Shown here in pieces: positions 8,838 to 17,518 of a DNA stretch of 64,000 nucleotides. Numbering within the stretch: the first letter of the stretch is position 1; each line of letters begins with the position of its first letter. The notes under the pieces were generated by a model. The model was not told where the DNA came from. It saw only the letters and a list, made by a program, of their open reading frames with translations, and ran no database searches. The stretch comes from VXYL01 sp965200375 (GTDB taxonomy: Bacteria; Pseudomonadota; Gammaproteobacteria; Pseudomonadales; Azotimanducaceae). The stretch spans positions 62,001-126,000 of the forward strand of contig OZ241353.1 of NCBI GenBank assembly GCA_965200375.1. Reading direction: 5' to 3'. The translations under genes and the position numbers were made by a program.

Positions 8838-9838
8838 AGCGCGTCCGGGATCGACCGCGCGAACAGGTCCAGATTGGCGGCAACCTCTTCCCTAGCCCAG
8901 ACGCCCGGAATCACCGCCGCGACCGCCGGATGTCGCAGCGGATACTGCAATGCCGCGGCGCGGGGATCGACGCCGTGGGATTCGCAGAGCCGGCGGATGC
9001 GCTGCGCCTTCCGGTAGAGGTCCGCGGAAGCCTCCTTGTAGTCGTAGGTCGCTCGGCGGCGGTCGTCGGTGGCAAGGATGCCCGAGTTGTACGGGCCGCC
9101 GACGATGACGGAGACCCCACGGCGCAGGCACTCCGGCAGCAGGGCGTCCAGCGGCGCCTGTTCGAGCAGCGTGAAGCGGCCGGCGAGCAGGAAGCAGTCC
9201 ACGTCCATCTCGGCGAGCACGTCGCGGCACACCTGCCACTCGTTGACGCCAAGGCCGATGGCGCCGACGACGCCTTCCTCCCGCAGCCGGCGCATCGCCG
9301 GCAGGGCACCGCGGCGAGCGGCGTCGAATATCCCCGGCTGGGCGTCGCCGTGGGTCCAGCGGTCTATGTCGTGGCAGAGCAGAATGTCCACGCGGTCGAG
9401 CCCCAGGCGTTCAAGGCTGGCCTCCAAGGACCGGCGAACCGCATCCGCGCCGTAGTCGTAGCGGATGGCCACCGGCTCGCGATCCCGCATGCCCGGGTAG
9501 CGCTCGCCCTGGGACGCTGGCACCAGCAGCCGCCCGACCTTGGTGGAGAGCACGAAGTTCTGCCGGGGCACTTGCCGCAGCGCCGCGCCAAGCCGCTTCT
9601 CGCTCAGCCCGTGGCCGTAGAGGGGCGCGGTGTCGAAGTAGCGAATGCCGCCGGCCCGGGCGTCGGCGACGATGGCGGCCGCGGTGTCGTCGTCGATTCG
9701 GTCCCCCACCGCGCCCAAGGGAGCGCCGCCGAAGCCGAGCGTGGAGACTTCGATGGCCGTCGCGCTGATGCGCCGCCTGGGCATCGTGGCCGCCTTGCCT
9801 GGCGCCGGCCCCATCCCCTTGGCGCCATCGGCTGCCAT
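8792..9838 (-). CDS. aldo/keto reductase (D-threo-aldose/L-fucose dehydrogenase-like)
   Basis: A 348-residue TIM-barrel NAD(P) oxidoreductase. Visible family marks are the start of the barrel (STLGFGGAPLG), RYFDTAPLYGHGLSE with the catalytic Asp and Tyr, the STKVGR strand with the catalytic Lys, and LLCHDID. The GLSEKRLG and LLVPASQG segments resemble D-threo-aldose 1-dehydrogenase and pyridoxal dehydrogenase relatives. The ATG at 9838 shares one base with the stop of the VWA gene (TGATG), so translation is probably coupled. The open frame extends far upstream only as a shadow of other genes. Confidence 0.85.
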   Translation of the reverse strand: MAADGAKGMGPAPGKAATMPRRRISATAIEVSTLGFGGAPLGAVGDRIDDDTAAAIVADARAGGIRYFDTAPLYGHGLSEKRLGAALRQVPRQNFVLSTKVGRLLVPASQGERYPGMRDREPVAIRYDYGADAVRRSLEASLERLGLDRVDILLCHDIDRWTHGDAQPGIFDAARRGALPAMRRLREEGVVGAIGLGVNEWQVCRDVLAEMDVDCFLLAGRFTLLEQAPLDALLPECLRRGVSVIVGGPYNSGILATDDRRRATYDYKEASADLYRKAQRIRRLCESHGVDPRAAALQYPLRHPAVAAVIPGVWAREEVAANLDLFARSIPDALWQELSAAGLARAIA

Positions 9839-11895
9839 CAGCGTCCCACCCGCTGGCGCTTGCCGCGCACGTAGTCCACCAGGATGTACTCGCCGAGCTG
9901 GTCCGGCGAGGTGAAGAACACGCGCCCGCCGTTGATGCGGGCAATGGCGTCCACGAACGCCTTGAGGTGCCGATCCGCGTCCAGCATGAAGGTGTTGATG
10001 GCGATGCCGCTTCGGGTGCAGCGCTTTACGGCGCGGAACGTGGCGCGATAGGTGGCGGCCGTCGGCGGATACGCGAATCGCGCCCTGGCGCCTTCGAGGT
10101 GCGCCGTGGGTTCGCCGTCGGAGATCATGACGATCTGCTTGGCGCCGGCCGCATGCTTGGCAAGCAGCCGCTCGGCCAGAAGCAGCGCATGCTGCATGTT
10201 GGTGCCGAGAACGTACTCGTCCCACTGCAGAAACGGCAGTTCGTGGGCCGGCAGCTCCTTGGCGTAGGCCGCGAAGCCGATGATGTGGAAGGCGTCCTTG
10301 GGAAACTGCGAAGTTACGAGATTGTGCAGCGCCAGCGCGACCTTCTTCGCCGCCTGGAAGGAACCGCGCAGCGCCATGGACCAGGAAAGGTCCACCAGCA
10401 TCGCAGTGGCCGTCGACGTGACGCGCTCCGAGCGGTATATCTCGAAATCGTCGGGGCGGAGCCCCACCGGCGTTCGCGGACCGTCGCGGTCGATGGCGTT
10501 GCGGATCGTGCGCGGCATGTGCAGGTGGAAGGGATCGCCGAACTCGTAGGGCTTGGTCTGTTCGAGGCGTTCGCCGAAGCGGCCCTCCTCCGGCGTCTCG
10601 TGGCTGCCGAGGCTCTGGTGGCGCAAGCGGGCGTAGATTTCGCCGAGCGCCCGCTGGCCGATCATGCGGGCGCCCCGGGGCGTCAGCTCCCACTTGTCCG
10701 CTGCGGGACGAATGTAGCCGGCCTCCTCGAGGGCCTTGGCGAGGGTCTTGAGATCGTCCAGGGCGTCCGCGTCCTCGTCGCCGAGCAGCGCCTGCAAGAG
10801 GTCCTTGTCGATGCGGTCGAGATCGCCGCTGCGATCGGCGGTCTGGACCTGGCCGACGAGTTCGTCGAGGTCCCGCAGCTCGCGCATCAGCCGCAGCGCG
10901 GCTTCGAGGTCGATGTCCTCGCTGCCGCCGAAGCGGTAGCGGCTGGTGCGCGGGCCGCCGGCCGCGAGGGCCTCGGCCAGGCGCTGCATCTCGGCATTGA
11001 GGTCGGCGTCGTCGAATCTGTCCTGGAGCAGAGACTGGAGCTCCCGCCGCTGGTCCGGCGTCAGCGAGTTGAACAGCGACTGCGCCGCGGACATCTGCTC
11101 GCGCATCCGTTCGAGGAGTTCGTCGAGCGTCTTCGGCGGCTCGCCGCCGAACATGTCGCCGAACTCCTCCATGAACCTGTCGAAGTGCGATTGCAGCGCA
11201 TCCGGGTCCACGCCCTTGGCCCGCTTGGACAGCAGCTCGTTCAGCTGCCGAAGCATGGCCTTCATGCGCGCCATGTCCCCGGACGAAAGGTTCCGCACCA
11301 TCTTCTCGATGTCGTCGAAGAAGGTCTGCGTCATGGCCTTGCGGAGCTGGTTCAGCAAGTCGACGAACTTGCGCTGGGCATCGTGGTCGAGAAACTCGTA
11401 GCGCTCGAGCTGCTGCATCCGGCCCGCCGCCGTCTCCGGCAGCGCGTCGAGTTCGGCGCGGTTCCTTTCCGCGATCTCCCGGAGGACCTGGTTGGAGAAG
11501 TCGGCGGAGGGCGGCTCGGAAGCGCTGGCCTGTTGGTCCCGTTCCTGGCCGGTCTCGTCCGCCTTGCCCAGCCACTGGTCGATGGTTGCGCGTTCCATGT
11601 CGAGAATTTCGTCGAGCTGCCGCTCGATGCTCTCGAACACGCTGCCGAGGTTGAAACGGTCGAGGTGCGCCCGCTTCTGCTCGCGCAGCTTGCGCAGCAT
11701 GTCCCGCAGCCCCTGGCGCCGGCCGCCGTCGGGCATCGTCATGCCGCGGGAGAGCAGGTTGCGCATCGCCCAGCGCAGGTCGCCGTGCTCCATCAGGTCG
11801 TCCACCATCGCGCCGAGCACATCGTCCGCGGCGGCGCCGGCGGCCTGGCTGCCGTCCCAAACGGAGAAGCGATGGCGGGTGGCGAAATGGCGCAC
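9838..11895 (-). CDS. VWA-domain protein paired with a MoxR ATPase
   Basis: A 685-residue protein with a long, highly charged helical region (residues 60-420) followed by a von Willebrand factor A domain near 480-670. The metal-binding motif is DLSWSM (DxSxS), followed by TNMQHAL and SDGEPTAH, so the MIDAS site looks intact. Such proteins work with MoxR ATPases as chaperone-like pairs that activate or insert cofactors into target enzymes. No signal peptide or membrane helix is seen. Start is GTG 11895, 39 bases after the MoxR stop; no strong ribosome site is visible there, so the start is less sure. Confidence 0.85.
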   Translation of the reverse strand: MRHFATRHRFSVWDGSQAAGAAADDVLGAMVDDLMEHGDLRWAMRNLLSRGMTMPDGGRRQGLRDMLRKLREQKRAHLDRFNLGSVFESIERQLDEILDMERATIDQWLGKADETGQERDQQASASEPPSADFSNQVLREIAERNRAELDALPETAAGRMQQLERYEFLDHDAQRKFVDLLNQLRKAMTQTFFDDIEKMVRNLSSGDMARMKAMLRQLNELLSKRAKGVDPDALQSHFDRFMEEFGDMFGGEPPKTLDELLERMREQMSAAQSLFNSLTPDQRRELQSLLQDRFDDADLNAEMQRLAEALAAGGPRTSRYRFGGSEDIDLEAALRLMRELRDLDELVGQVQTADRSGDLDRIDKDLLQALLGDEDADALDDLKTLAKALEEAGYIRPAADKWELTPRGARMIGQRALGEIYARLRHQSLGSHETPEEGRFGERLEQTKPYEFGDPFHLHMPRTIRNAIDRDGPRTPVGLRPDDFEIYRSERVTSTATAMLVDLSWSMALRGSFQAAKKVALALHNLVTSQFPKDAFHIIGFAAYAKELPAHELPFLQWDEYVLGTNMQHALLLAERLLAKHAAGAKQIVMISDGEPTAHLEGARARFAYPPTAATYRATFRAVKRCTRSGIAINTFMLDADRHLKAFVDAIARINGGRVFFTSPDQLGEYILVDYVRGKRQRVGR

Positions 11896-11934
11896 GGTGG
11901 ATTGGCCGGTGTGTGGCTGCGCCGGGCGGCGCCG

Positions 11935-13332
11935 TCAGCCGGCGTAGCGGGCGTGGCCGAACGCGCTGCTCTTGTTCAGCAGTTTGCCGAGGTGCAGGCC
12001 CTCGAGCACGAACTCGATGGCGGCAGGCCGGACCGCCGGGCTTGCTTCGCCACCGTCGAGGGCGGCAATGGCCGCGCCGAGTGCCGGGATGCGGGTCGCC
12101 ACTTCTTCGTAGTGCGCCTGCCCTAGCGCCTCGCCGGTGTCCACCTCGGTGCCGTCGCCGAAGGCGAGCACCACTTCCTCCAGGTCGTCCACGTCCAGGT
12201 GGCGGGCGAACACGGCCTTGACGGCCGCGGCGAAGAGGGCGTGGGTGATGCGATCCTCCTGGCCCTCCTCCATCGCCTCGAACTCCACTTTGCCTTGCAG
12301 CGACGGCAGCATGAACGGCAGATCGGAAATGCGCGGCACCACGTCCGTCTCGCCGAGCCGCAGGGCCCGGCGAAAGGCGTTGGCGAGCAGTGCTTCGTAG
12401 TTGGCCACCGAGGCGCGCACGGACACGCCGGAGCGCTGGCTGACGTCCGGGGAACGGCGGGCCTGGTGGGTGATCTCGGCGACGATTTCCTTCATCCACG
12501 GCGGCACCGTGACCCGGTAGTCGCCCATGTCGAGGGCCGCCGCTTCCTGCTCCATGATGTCGATCTCGTGCGCCAGGCGGGCCGGATAGTGGGTGCGGAT
12601 CTGCGCTCCGTAGCGATCCTTGAGCGGCGTGATGATGCGCCCGCGGTTGGTGTAGTCCTCCGGGTTGGCGGTGGCGACCAGCAGCACGTCCAGGGGCAGG
12701 CGCACCTTGTGGCCACGGATCTGCACGTCGCGCTCTTCGAGGACGTTGAGCAGGCCTACCTGGATGCGCTCGGCCAGGTCCGGCAGTTCGTTCACCGCGA
12801 AGATGCCGCGATTGACCCGGGGCAGGAGGCCGAAGTGGAGGGTGAGTTCGTCGTCGAGGTAGCGGCCTTCCGCCACCTTGATGGGATCCACTTCGCCGAT
12901 GAGATCGGCGATGGTGATGTCGGGCGTGGCGAGCTTCTCGCCGTAGCGCTGTTCCCGCGGCAGCCAGGCAATGGGCGTGTCGTCCCCGGCGTCGCGCACC
13001 AGGGCGCGGCCCTGGGCGGTCACCGGACGCCACGGATCCTCCGGAATGTCGGTGCCGGCGATGATGGGGATCTCCGCGTCGAGCAGCGCCGCCAAGCCGC
13101 GCACGATGCGCGACTTGGCCTGCCCGCGTTCGCCGAGCAGCATGATGTCCTGGCCGCCGAGAACGGCGTTCGCCACTTGCGGAATCACGGTGTCGTCGTA
13201 GCCGACGACGCCGGGAAAGAGCTTCTCGCCCCGCTTCAGCCGGGCGATGAGATTGCGCCGCAGCTCCGCCTTCACCGGCGTCGAGCGGTAGCCGGAGGCC
13301 TTGAGTGCGCCGAACGTGGCCGCTTGCCCCAT
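11935..13332 (-). CDS. MoxR/magnesium-chelatase-like AAA+ ATPase
   Basis: A 465-residue AAA+ protein. Walker A is the relaxed LLGERGQAKS, Walker B lies in GIFAVNELPDLAERIQVGLLNVLEERD, and sensor 1 is ATANPEDYTNRG. These match magnesium-chelatase subunit I and MoxR families. The frame is open for 67 more codons upstream, but ATG 13332 starts the conserved part and follows a GAG ten bases away. It heads the minus-strand run MoxR, VWA protein, aldo/keto reductase, P-loop ATPase. The MoxR-VWA pairing suggests a maturation chaperone; the client is not shown by the sequence. Confidence 0.86.
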   Translation of the reverse strand: MGQAATFGALKASGYRSTPVKAELRRNLIARLKRGEKLFPGVVGYDDTVIPQVANAVLGGQDIMLLGERGQAKSRIVRGLAALLDAEIPIIAGTDIPEDPWRPVTAQGRALVRDAGDDTPIAWLPREQRYGEKLATPDITIADLIGEVDPIKVAEGRYLDDELTLHFGLLPRVNRGIFAVNELPDLAERIQVGLLNVLEERDVQIRGHKVRLPLDVLLVATANPEDYTNRGRIITPLKDRYGAQIRTHYPARLAHEIDIMEQEAAALDMGDYRVTVPPWMKEIVAEITHQARRSPDVSQRSGVSVRASVANYEALLANAFRRALRLGETDVVPRISDLPFMLPSLQGKVEFEAMEEGQEDRITHALFAAAVKAVFARHLDVDDLEEVVLAFGDGTEVDTGEALGQAHYEEVATRIPALGAAIAALDGGEASPAVRPAAIEFVLEGLHLGKLLNKSSAFGHARYAG

Positions 13333-13698
13333 GGCAGTCTCAACGGTCGCCAGTGAGCGGGATACGCCAGCGAGTGTGGCAGTTCGACAGGGACCGCGCA
13401 ATCGCCTGTGCGGGATCGGCCAGGCAATCCAATGTTTGCGAGGTTGTTGGAAGGATAGGGGAAGCAGACGGCACTGGACATCGGCGATCTGGAGGTTCGG
13501 CATGTGTCCCGTCGCGGATGGCGGAGATATCATGGCAACGGGTCCTAGGGCGGGGACGTGTCGCTGTCGGAAGTGTCGGTACGTCCGACGACTGGCGATT
13601 GCTCACTGGCGAGGCACTAGTACCAAAGCCGTTGGAGTGATGGTCCAGATCGGCGCCCATGCCGCCAGCTCATCCGTCATCGCAATCGGGTTGGTCCA
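13333..13698. other. intergenic region between pilW and the MoxR gene
   Basis: About 366 bases with no convincing gene. The right end carries one copy of the ~85-bp repeat described at 13617. The rest should hold the promoter of the MoxR-VWA run, but I cannot point to good -35/-10 boxes. Confidence 0.5.
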
Positions 13699-13701
13699 CT
13701 A
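13617..13701 (-). repeat. pil-linked ~85-bp repeat, copy A
   Basis: This stretch matches 15256-15342 in the same orientation with only scattered changes. Both begin (plus strand) with accaaagcc, run through gagtgatggtcca.atcgg and tgccgccag, and end in cgggttgg.ccacta, where the last three bases are the stop codon of a pilin gene read on the minus strand. In this copy the stop belongs to pilW. In copy B the far side of the repeat supplies the start of pilV; here the same side leads to no gene. Confidence 0.85.
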
Positions 13702-14766
13702 GTTGCGCAGCGCCACCGTCTGCGTGAACGTCCGGCGCAACGCCGGCTCTCCTGGCGCCACCGCTGCGGTGGCGGTGATCGCGAGCCGCAACGAGCGAAT
13801 GGCGCTGGCGCCCACGGCGTCGGCTGTCACGTAGCGCTGCGGCAGACGGCTGCCGTCGTCGGGCACGGCGTCGATGCCGAACAGCAGTTGCAGGTCGTCG
13901 ATGCCAGCCACCAGCTCGGCAGGCGGCGCGGTGCCGGACTTGCGCCACAGTGCCCAAGCCGGTGCGCCGGCACGAGCCGGCGCCCCGGTGTCCCTGGCGC
14001 GTCTGCCGACGAAGTAGATCTCCACCAGCGGCGGCCCGACCCGGGCGCCTGCCGGTCCGTCGCCGCCGCCGTAAGGCAGCCCGGCAACCGCCAGCTGCGC
14101 CCCGGGACGATTGCCGAACGGACCGCCGCCGGCGGCGTGTCGGAGGCGCGTCACGCCGCCGGTGGCACGGCTCGAAGTGGCACGGAACAAGGCCGCTTGG
14201 CGGCAAGTCGAAACCACGGCGAAGGCGGTCCGCGCCAGCGTGCGGTCGGGGTCCAGGCCAGACACCGGGTCGCCGTCCCGGCGCATCTGCTGCGCCAGCG
14301 GGACGCCGACGTCGACGCGCCGGAACACGACCACGTCCGTCCCTGGCCGCAGCCGCGCAGGGACCAGGCGATTCCGGGATCTGAACGCCGGAGCGCCCGG
14401 GCCTCTCGCCGGCAGCGCCGAGAGCGGCGGTCGCCAAGCCAACGCACGGCCATCGGCGGCGCCGTCGAAACCCGCCACCGCCGGCAGCAGCGCCACTTCC
14501 GGCGGAGCGGGAACACCGTTCAGCGCGGACGCCAGACTGCCGTCGACGCCGCAGCCGAGGTAGCCGGCGCTGCGCGCCGAACGGCGCAGGAACTCGAAGG
14601 CATGGCGCGCGGACTCCTGCAGCGCGGCACGACTGGCAGTGGCAGCCCCGGCGCGGCTGCTGCCGACGAAGAGCTGCGCCAATGCCGCGGCGATGGCCAC
14701 CCCGATGGCTGCCGCCAACAGCACCTCGATCAGCGCCTGGCCGCTTGCGCCACGGTGCCGGATCAT
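13699..14766 (-). CDS. pilW: type IV minor pilin, PilW-like
   Basis: A 355-residue prepilin. After a short basic leader (MIRHRGASG) comes the class III signature GQALIE with Glu at +5 and a hydrophobic helix of about 20 residues, so prepilin peptidase should cut after the glycine. The long, mostly polar body fits PilW minor pilins, which help prime pilus assembly. ATG 14766 overlaps the pilV stop (ATGA). Usual neighbours pilX and pilY1 are missing downstream; the gene ends at the 85-bp repeat. Residue +1 is Gln rather than the usual Phe or Met, tolerated in some minor pilins. Confidence 0.78.
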   Translation of the reverse strand: MIRHRGASGQALIEVLLAAAIGVAIAAALAQLFVGSSRAGAATASRAALQESARHAFEFLRRSARSAGYLGCGVDGSLASALNGVPAPPEVALLPAVAGFDGAADGRALAWRPPLSALPARGPGAPAFRSRNRLVPARLRPGTDVVVFRRVDVGVPLAQQMRRDGDPVSGLDPDRTLARTAFAVVSTCRQAALFRATSSRATGGVTRLRHAAGGGPFGNRPGAQLAVAGLPYGGGDGPAGARVGPPLVEIYFVGRRARDTGAPARAGAPAWALWRKSGTAPPAELVAGIDDLQLLFGIDAVPDDGSRLPQRYVTADAVGASAIRSLRLAITATAAVAPGEPALRRTFTQTVALRN

Positions 14767-15290
14767 CGCCGCAGCGCCAGCGACAGCCGGCCAGCCTCGG
14801 CCCCGGCCCAAGCCACGGTGACCACCATGCCGCCGCCCCGCAACTCGAAACTGCCGTCGCCGCCCGGCAGGCCGGGCGCCAGCGCCGGCGGCGGCAGGAC
14901 GCCGGCCGCGCGGGCCGCCTGGCAGGGCGCGGCCTCGCGCCAGCGGCCCAAGGCGCACTTCCATGCCGCCAAGTCGAAGGTCGCCAGCTCACCGGAGGTG
15001 CAGCTACGGGCCAAGCAGTCCACGAACGGCGGCGGGGCCCGTCCCAGGGCCGTCGCGTAGCCGCCCTGCGGATTGGCCCGCCAGCGCTCCGCCAGGTCGG
15101 TGGCCAGAAGAGCGGCCAGGGTCCGCTCCAACGCCGCCCGGTTGTTCCGTGCGCTCTCCAGCTGCAGCCTGGCCACTCCGAGAGCGCCCACCGCAACCAC
15201 CAGCACGGCCACCAGCACTTCCATCAGCGAAGTGCCTCGGCCGCCGCGCCGCGCCACTACTACCAAAGCCGCATTGGAGTGATGGTCCAT
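14763..15290 (-). CDS. pilV: type IV minor pilin, PilV-like
   Basis: A prepilin with leader ending RRGGRG, then TSLMEV with Glu at +5 and the helix LMEVLVAVLVVAVGALGVARLQ, typical of PilV. The C-terminal part is a small polar pilin domain. Several starts are possible: ATG 15290 gives a 19-residue leader and 175 residues in all, ATG 15314 adds eight residues. Both lie inside repeat copy B, so the beginning of this gene is made of repeat sequence. Its stop overlaps the pilW start by four bases. The start is uncertain, the family call is firm. Confidence 0.75.
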   Translation of the reverse strand: MDHHSNAALVVVARRGGRGTSLMEVLVAVLVVAVGALGVARLQLESARNNRAALERTLAALLATDLAERWRANPQGGYATALGRAPPPFVDCLARSCTSGELATFDLAAWKCALGRWREAAPCQAARAAGVLPPPALAPGLPGGDGSFELRGGGMVVTVAWAGAEAGRLSLALRR

Positions 15291-15342
15291 ATCGGCACCG
15301 TGCCGCCAGCCCATCCATCATTGCAGTCGGGTTGGCCCACTA
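15256..15342 (-). repeat. pil-linked ~85-bp repeat, copy B
   Basis: Second copy of the element at 13617-13701. On the minus strand it begins at the stop codon of the PilE-like gene and runs into the first codons of pilV, so it forms both the pilE-pilV junction and the pilV leader. Confidence 0.85.
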
Positions 15343-15828
15343 CCAGCGCCACGAGTTCTCGTCCGCGTCGTCGAAGTCGCCGTCGGCGTTGCGGTCCCAG
15401 CGCCGAGCGCCGACGCTGTCCAAGGCCAGCATCCCGTCCCCGGCGGCAACGCCGCCAGCAGCCGGGGTCGCTTGCAGGACGAAGCGCCGGGCGTCCGCCG
15501 ACGCCACCGTCACCCGGTAGGCGTTCGCGTCCACAGCGCAGACGTCGGCCGAGACGGGGCCCGTGTCCGCGTCCGGGGCGCCGTCGCCATCGGCATCTGC
15601 CGCGCCCGCGTAGCTGCCGGTGCGGCCGGCATGCCGTTCCATGCCCTGGGCGCAGCGCAGCAGTTCCGCCTGGGCGCTGGTGCGCTCCGCCCGCAGCGCG
15701 TAGCCGCGATAGATCGGCAGCGCCACCGCGGCGAGAACGGCGAGAATCGCCAGCACCGCCATCACTTCCACCAGCGACAGGCCTGCCGCCCGCCGCGTAC
15801 CCTCCGCGAGAACGCTTGCCATTGCCAA
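15340..15828 (-). CDS. type IV pilin, PilE-like
   Basis: A 162-residue prepilin: leader ending RRAAG, then LSLVEVMAVLAILAVLAAVALPIYRGYALRAER split as the usual helix with Glu at +5. The rest is a short PilE-type globular domain. Two acidic stretches stand out, DADGDGAPDAD and, at the very end, DRNADGDFDDADE, which look like calcium-binding loops (DxDxDG). A Cys pair (RCAQ, DVCAV) could make the disulphide found in pilins. It leads a run with pilV and pilW. Two close starts exist (15828 and 15822). A minor pilin role is more likely than the major subunit. Confidence 0.78.
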   Translation of the reverse strand: MAMASVLAEGTRRAAGLSLVEVMAVLAILAVLAAVALPIYRGYALRAERTSAQAELLRCAQGMERHAGRTGSYAGAADADGDGAPDADTGPVSADVCAVDANAYRVTVASADARRFVLQATPAAGGVAAGDGMLALDSVGARRWDRNADGDFDDADENSWRW

Positions 15829-15989
15829 CGTTGCGCCACCCGATCATCGGCGCGGAACCGGCGATCCGCCGGAGTGCCCGCAAGGCTTGGCAGGATCGCA
15901 AGGCACCGGCAGGCCGCAAAGCGACTTCGACCATGCGAACTGTAGGACTTCGCCCCTTCGAGACGGCAGCCGGACTGCCGATCAGGCGT

Positions 15990-16517
15990 TCAAGCCTTCT
16001 CCGGAGCCGCGCCGGCGCGCAGCGCCGTCCAGATCCAGCAGGCGGCGCCCACCGTGATGGCGCTGTCGGCGACGTTGAACACCGGGAAGTTGAACCAGCC
16101 GTAGTGCAGGTGGACGAAGTCCACCACGCAGCCGTGCAGCAGCCGATCCACCAGGTTGCCGATGGCGCCGCCCAGCACCAGACCATACGCCAGGCCCTCC
16201 AGCAGCCCCTGCCGCCAGCGCCAGATCTCGACCGCCAGATACGCCGCCACCAGCAGCGCGAGCCAACCCAGCCAGGCGCTGAAGCCTTGGAACAGGCTGA
16301 ACGCCGCGCCGGTGTTGCAAGCGAAGGTCCAGGAGAGGAACGGCAGCGCCGGCACCGAGTGGTTCGGCGCCAGCAACGCCACCGCCACCCACTTCGCCGC
16401 CTGATCGACGCCGGCGGTCGCCGCCGCCAAGGCGTACCAGCGCCCCGCGCCCAGAATCTTCCGGCCGGCGCCGCTCGCGGCCGGCGCGGCACGGTCGGCC
16501 GATCCGCCGGCGTTCAC
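15990..16517 (-). CDS. lspA: lipoprotein signal peptidase (signal peptidase II)
   Basis: A 175-residue inner-membrane aspartic protease that removes signal peptides from prolipoproteins. Conserved blocks are NTGAAFSLFQ, GGAIGNLVDRLLHGCVVDF with one catalytic Asp, and FNVADSAI with the other. Four membrane helices are apparent. The GTG at 16517 overlaps the ribF stop as GTGA, so translation is coupled. In many Gammaproteobacteria ileS lies between ribF and lspA; here it is absent from the pair. The first ~25 residues are polar and longer than usual. Confidence 0.93.
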   Translation of the reverse strand: MNAGGSADRAAPAASGAGRKILGAGRWYALAAATAGVDQAAKWVAVALLAPNHSVPALPFLSWTFACNTGAAFSLFQGFSAWLGWLALLVAAYLAVEIWRWRQGLLEGLAYGLVLGGAIGNLVDRLLHGCVVDFVHLHYGWFNFPVFNVADSAITVGAACWIWTALRAGAAPEKA

Positions 16518-17518
16518 CGTGGGCTGGCGGCTTCTTCGCCGACGGCGGCCGCGGCGAAGAAGCCGCGGGTCTTCTCGATGTCGCGGTCGATCTCCGCCTT
16601 CATCGCCGCCAGCGACGAAAAGCGCCGCTCGTCGCGGATCTTCCAGCGCAGCGTGACGGTGAGCAGGCGCCCGTAGATGCTCTCGTCGAAATCGAGCACA
16701 TGCACCTCCAGCAGCGGCTCGGTGCCGGCGACGGTCGGCCGCACGCCGATGTTGGCGGCACCCTGGCGCCTCGGCCCCAAGCCGTCGACGGTAACGGCGA
16801 ACACGCCGGCGAGGGCCGCGCGGTAGCGCTGCAAGCGGATGTTGGCGGTCGGCACGCCGATGGTGCGGCCAATGCGCTGGCCGTAGACCACCCGGCCCAT
16901 CATGAAGTAGGGGCGGCCGAGCAGCTTCTCGGCAAGGGCGAAGTCCCCGTCCTGCAGCACCTCGCGAATGCGGCTGCTGCTCACCCGGCCGTGCTCGAAG
17001 GTGAGCGTGCCGATGTGGCTGACGCCGAAGCCGAAGCGGTCGCCGGCGGCGCGGAGCATGCCGTAGTCGCCTTCGCGATCCTTGCCGAACCGGAAGTCGT
17101 CCCCGACCACGACGTAGCGCACGCCGAGCATTCCCACCAGGAAGCGCTCCACCACCTCGGCGGCGGAAATCGAGCGCGTGCGCTCGTTGAAGGGGATGCA
17201 CAGCACGCGGTCTATGCCGGTGCCGCGCAGCAGGTGGATCTTCTCCCGGAAGCGCGTCAAGCGAGCCGGCACGGCGCGGCCCCCGTCGCCATGCCCGGAA
17301 GCCGCCCTGGCGCCCCCCGAGACGTGGGCGGAGAAGTACTCCCGGGGCTGGGGCTCGAAGGTCGCCAGCAGGCTTGGGGCGCCGAGTTCCTCGCCCTTGG
17401 CCACCAAGTGCGCGAGCAGCATCTGGTGGCCATGGTGGACGCCGTCGAAGTTGCCGATCGTGGCCACGCAGCCGGCATGCCGGCTGCGGATGTTGTGCAG
17501 CCCGCGAATCACCTCCAT
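16514..17518 (-). CDS. ribF: bifunctional riboflavin kinase/FAD synthetase
   Basis: A 334-residue enzyme that turns riboflavin into FMN and then FAD. The N-terminal adenylyltransferase domain has TIGNFDGVHHGHQ and GDDFRFGKDREGD, with SSSRIREVL after it. The C-terminal kinase domain has GRTIGVPTANI and NIGVRPTV. ATG 17518 starts just before the conserved IRGLHN region; further upstream starts exist but add no family sequence. There is a small insertion (SGGARAASGHGDGG) in the N-terminal domain compared with the family. It is followed by lspA with a four-base overlap and is divergent from the LLM oxidoreductase gene. Confidence 0.93.
   Translation of the reverse strand: MEVIRGLHNIRSRHAGCVATIGNFDGVHHGHQMLLAHLVAKGEELGAPSLLATFEPQPREYFSAHVSGGARAASGHGDGGRAVPARLTRFREKIHLLRGTGIDRVLCIPFNERTRSISAAEVVERFLVGMLGVRYVVVGDDFRFGKDREGDYGMLRAAGDRFGFGVSHIGTLTFEHGRVSSSRIREVLQDGDFALAEKLLGRPYFMMGRVVYGQRIGRTIGVPTANIRLQRYRAALAGVFAVTVDGLGPRRQGAANIGVRPTVAGTEPLLEVHVLDFDESIYGRLLTVTLRWKIRDERRFSSLAAMKAEIDRDIEKTRGFFAAAAVGEEAASPR

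Noticed and set aside
9839..13033. Continuous open frame from the aldo/keto reductase through the VWA and MoxR genes
   Set aside because: Residues are Arg/Pro/Gly-rich antiframe sequence; two well-conserved genes lie in another frame of the same strand.
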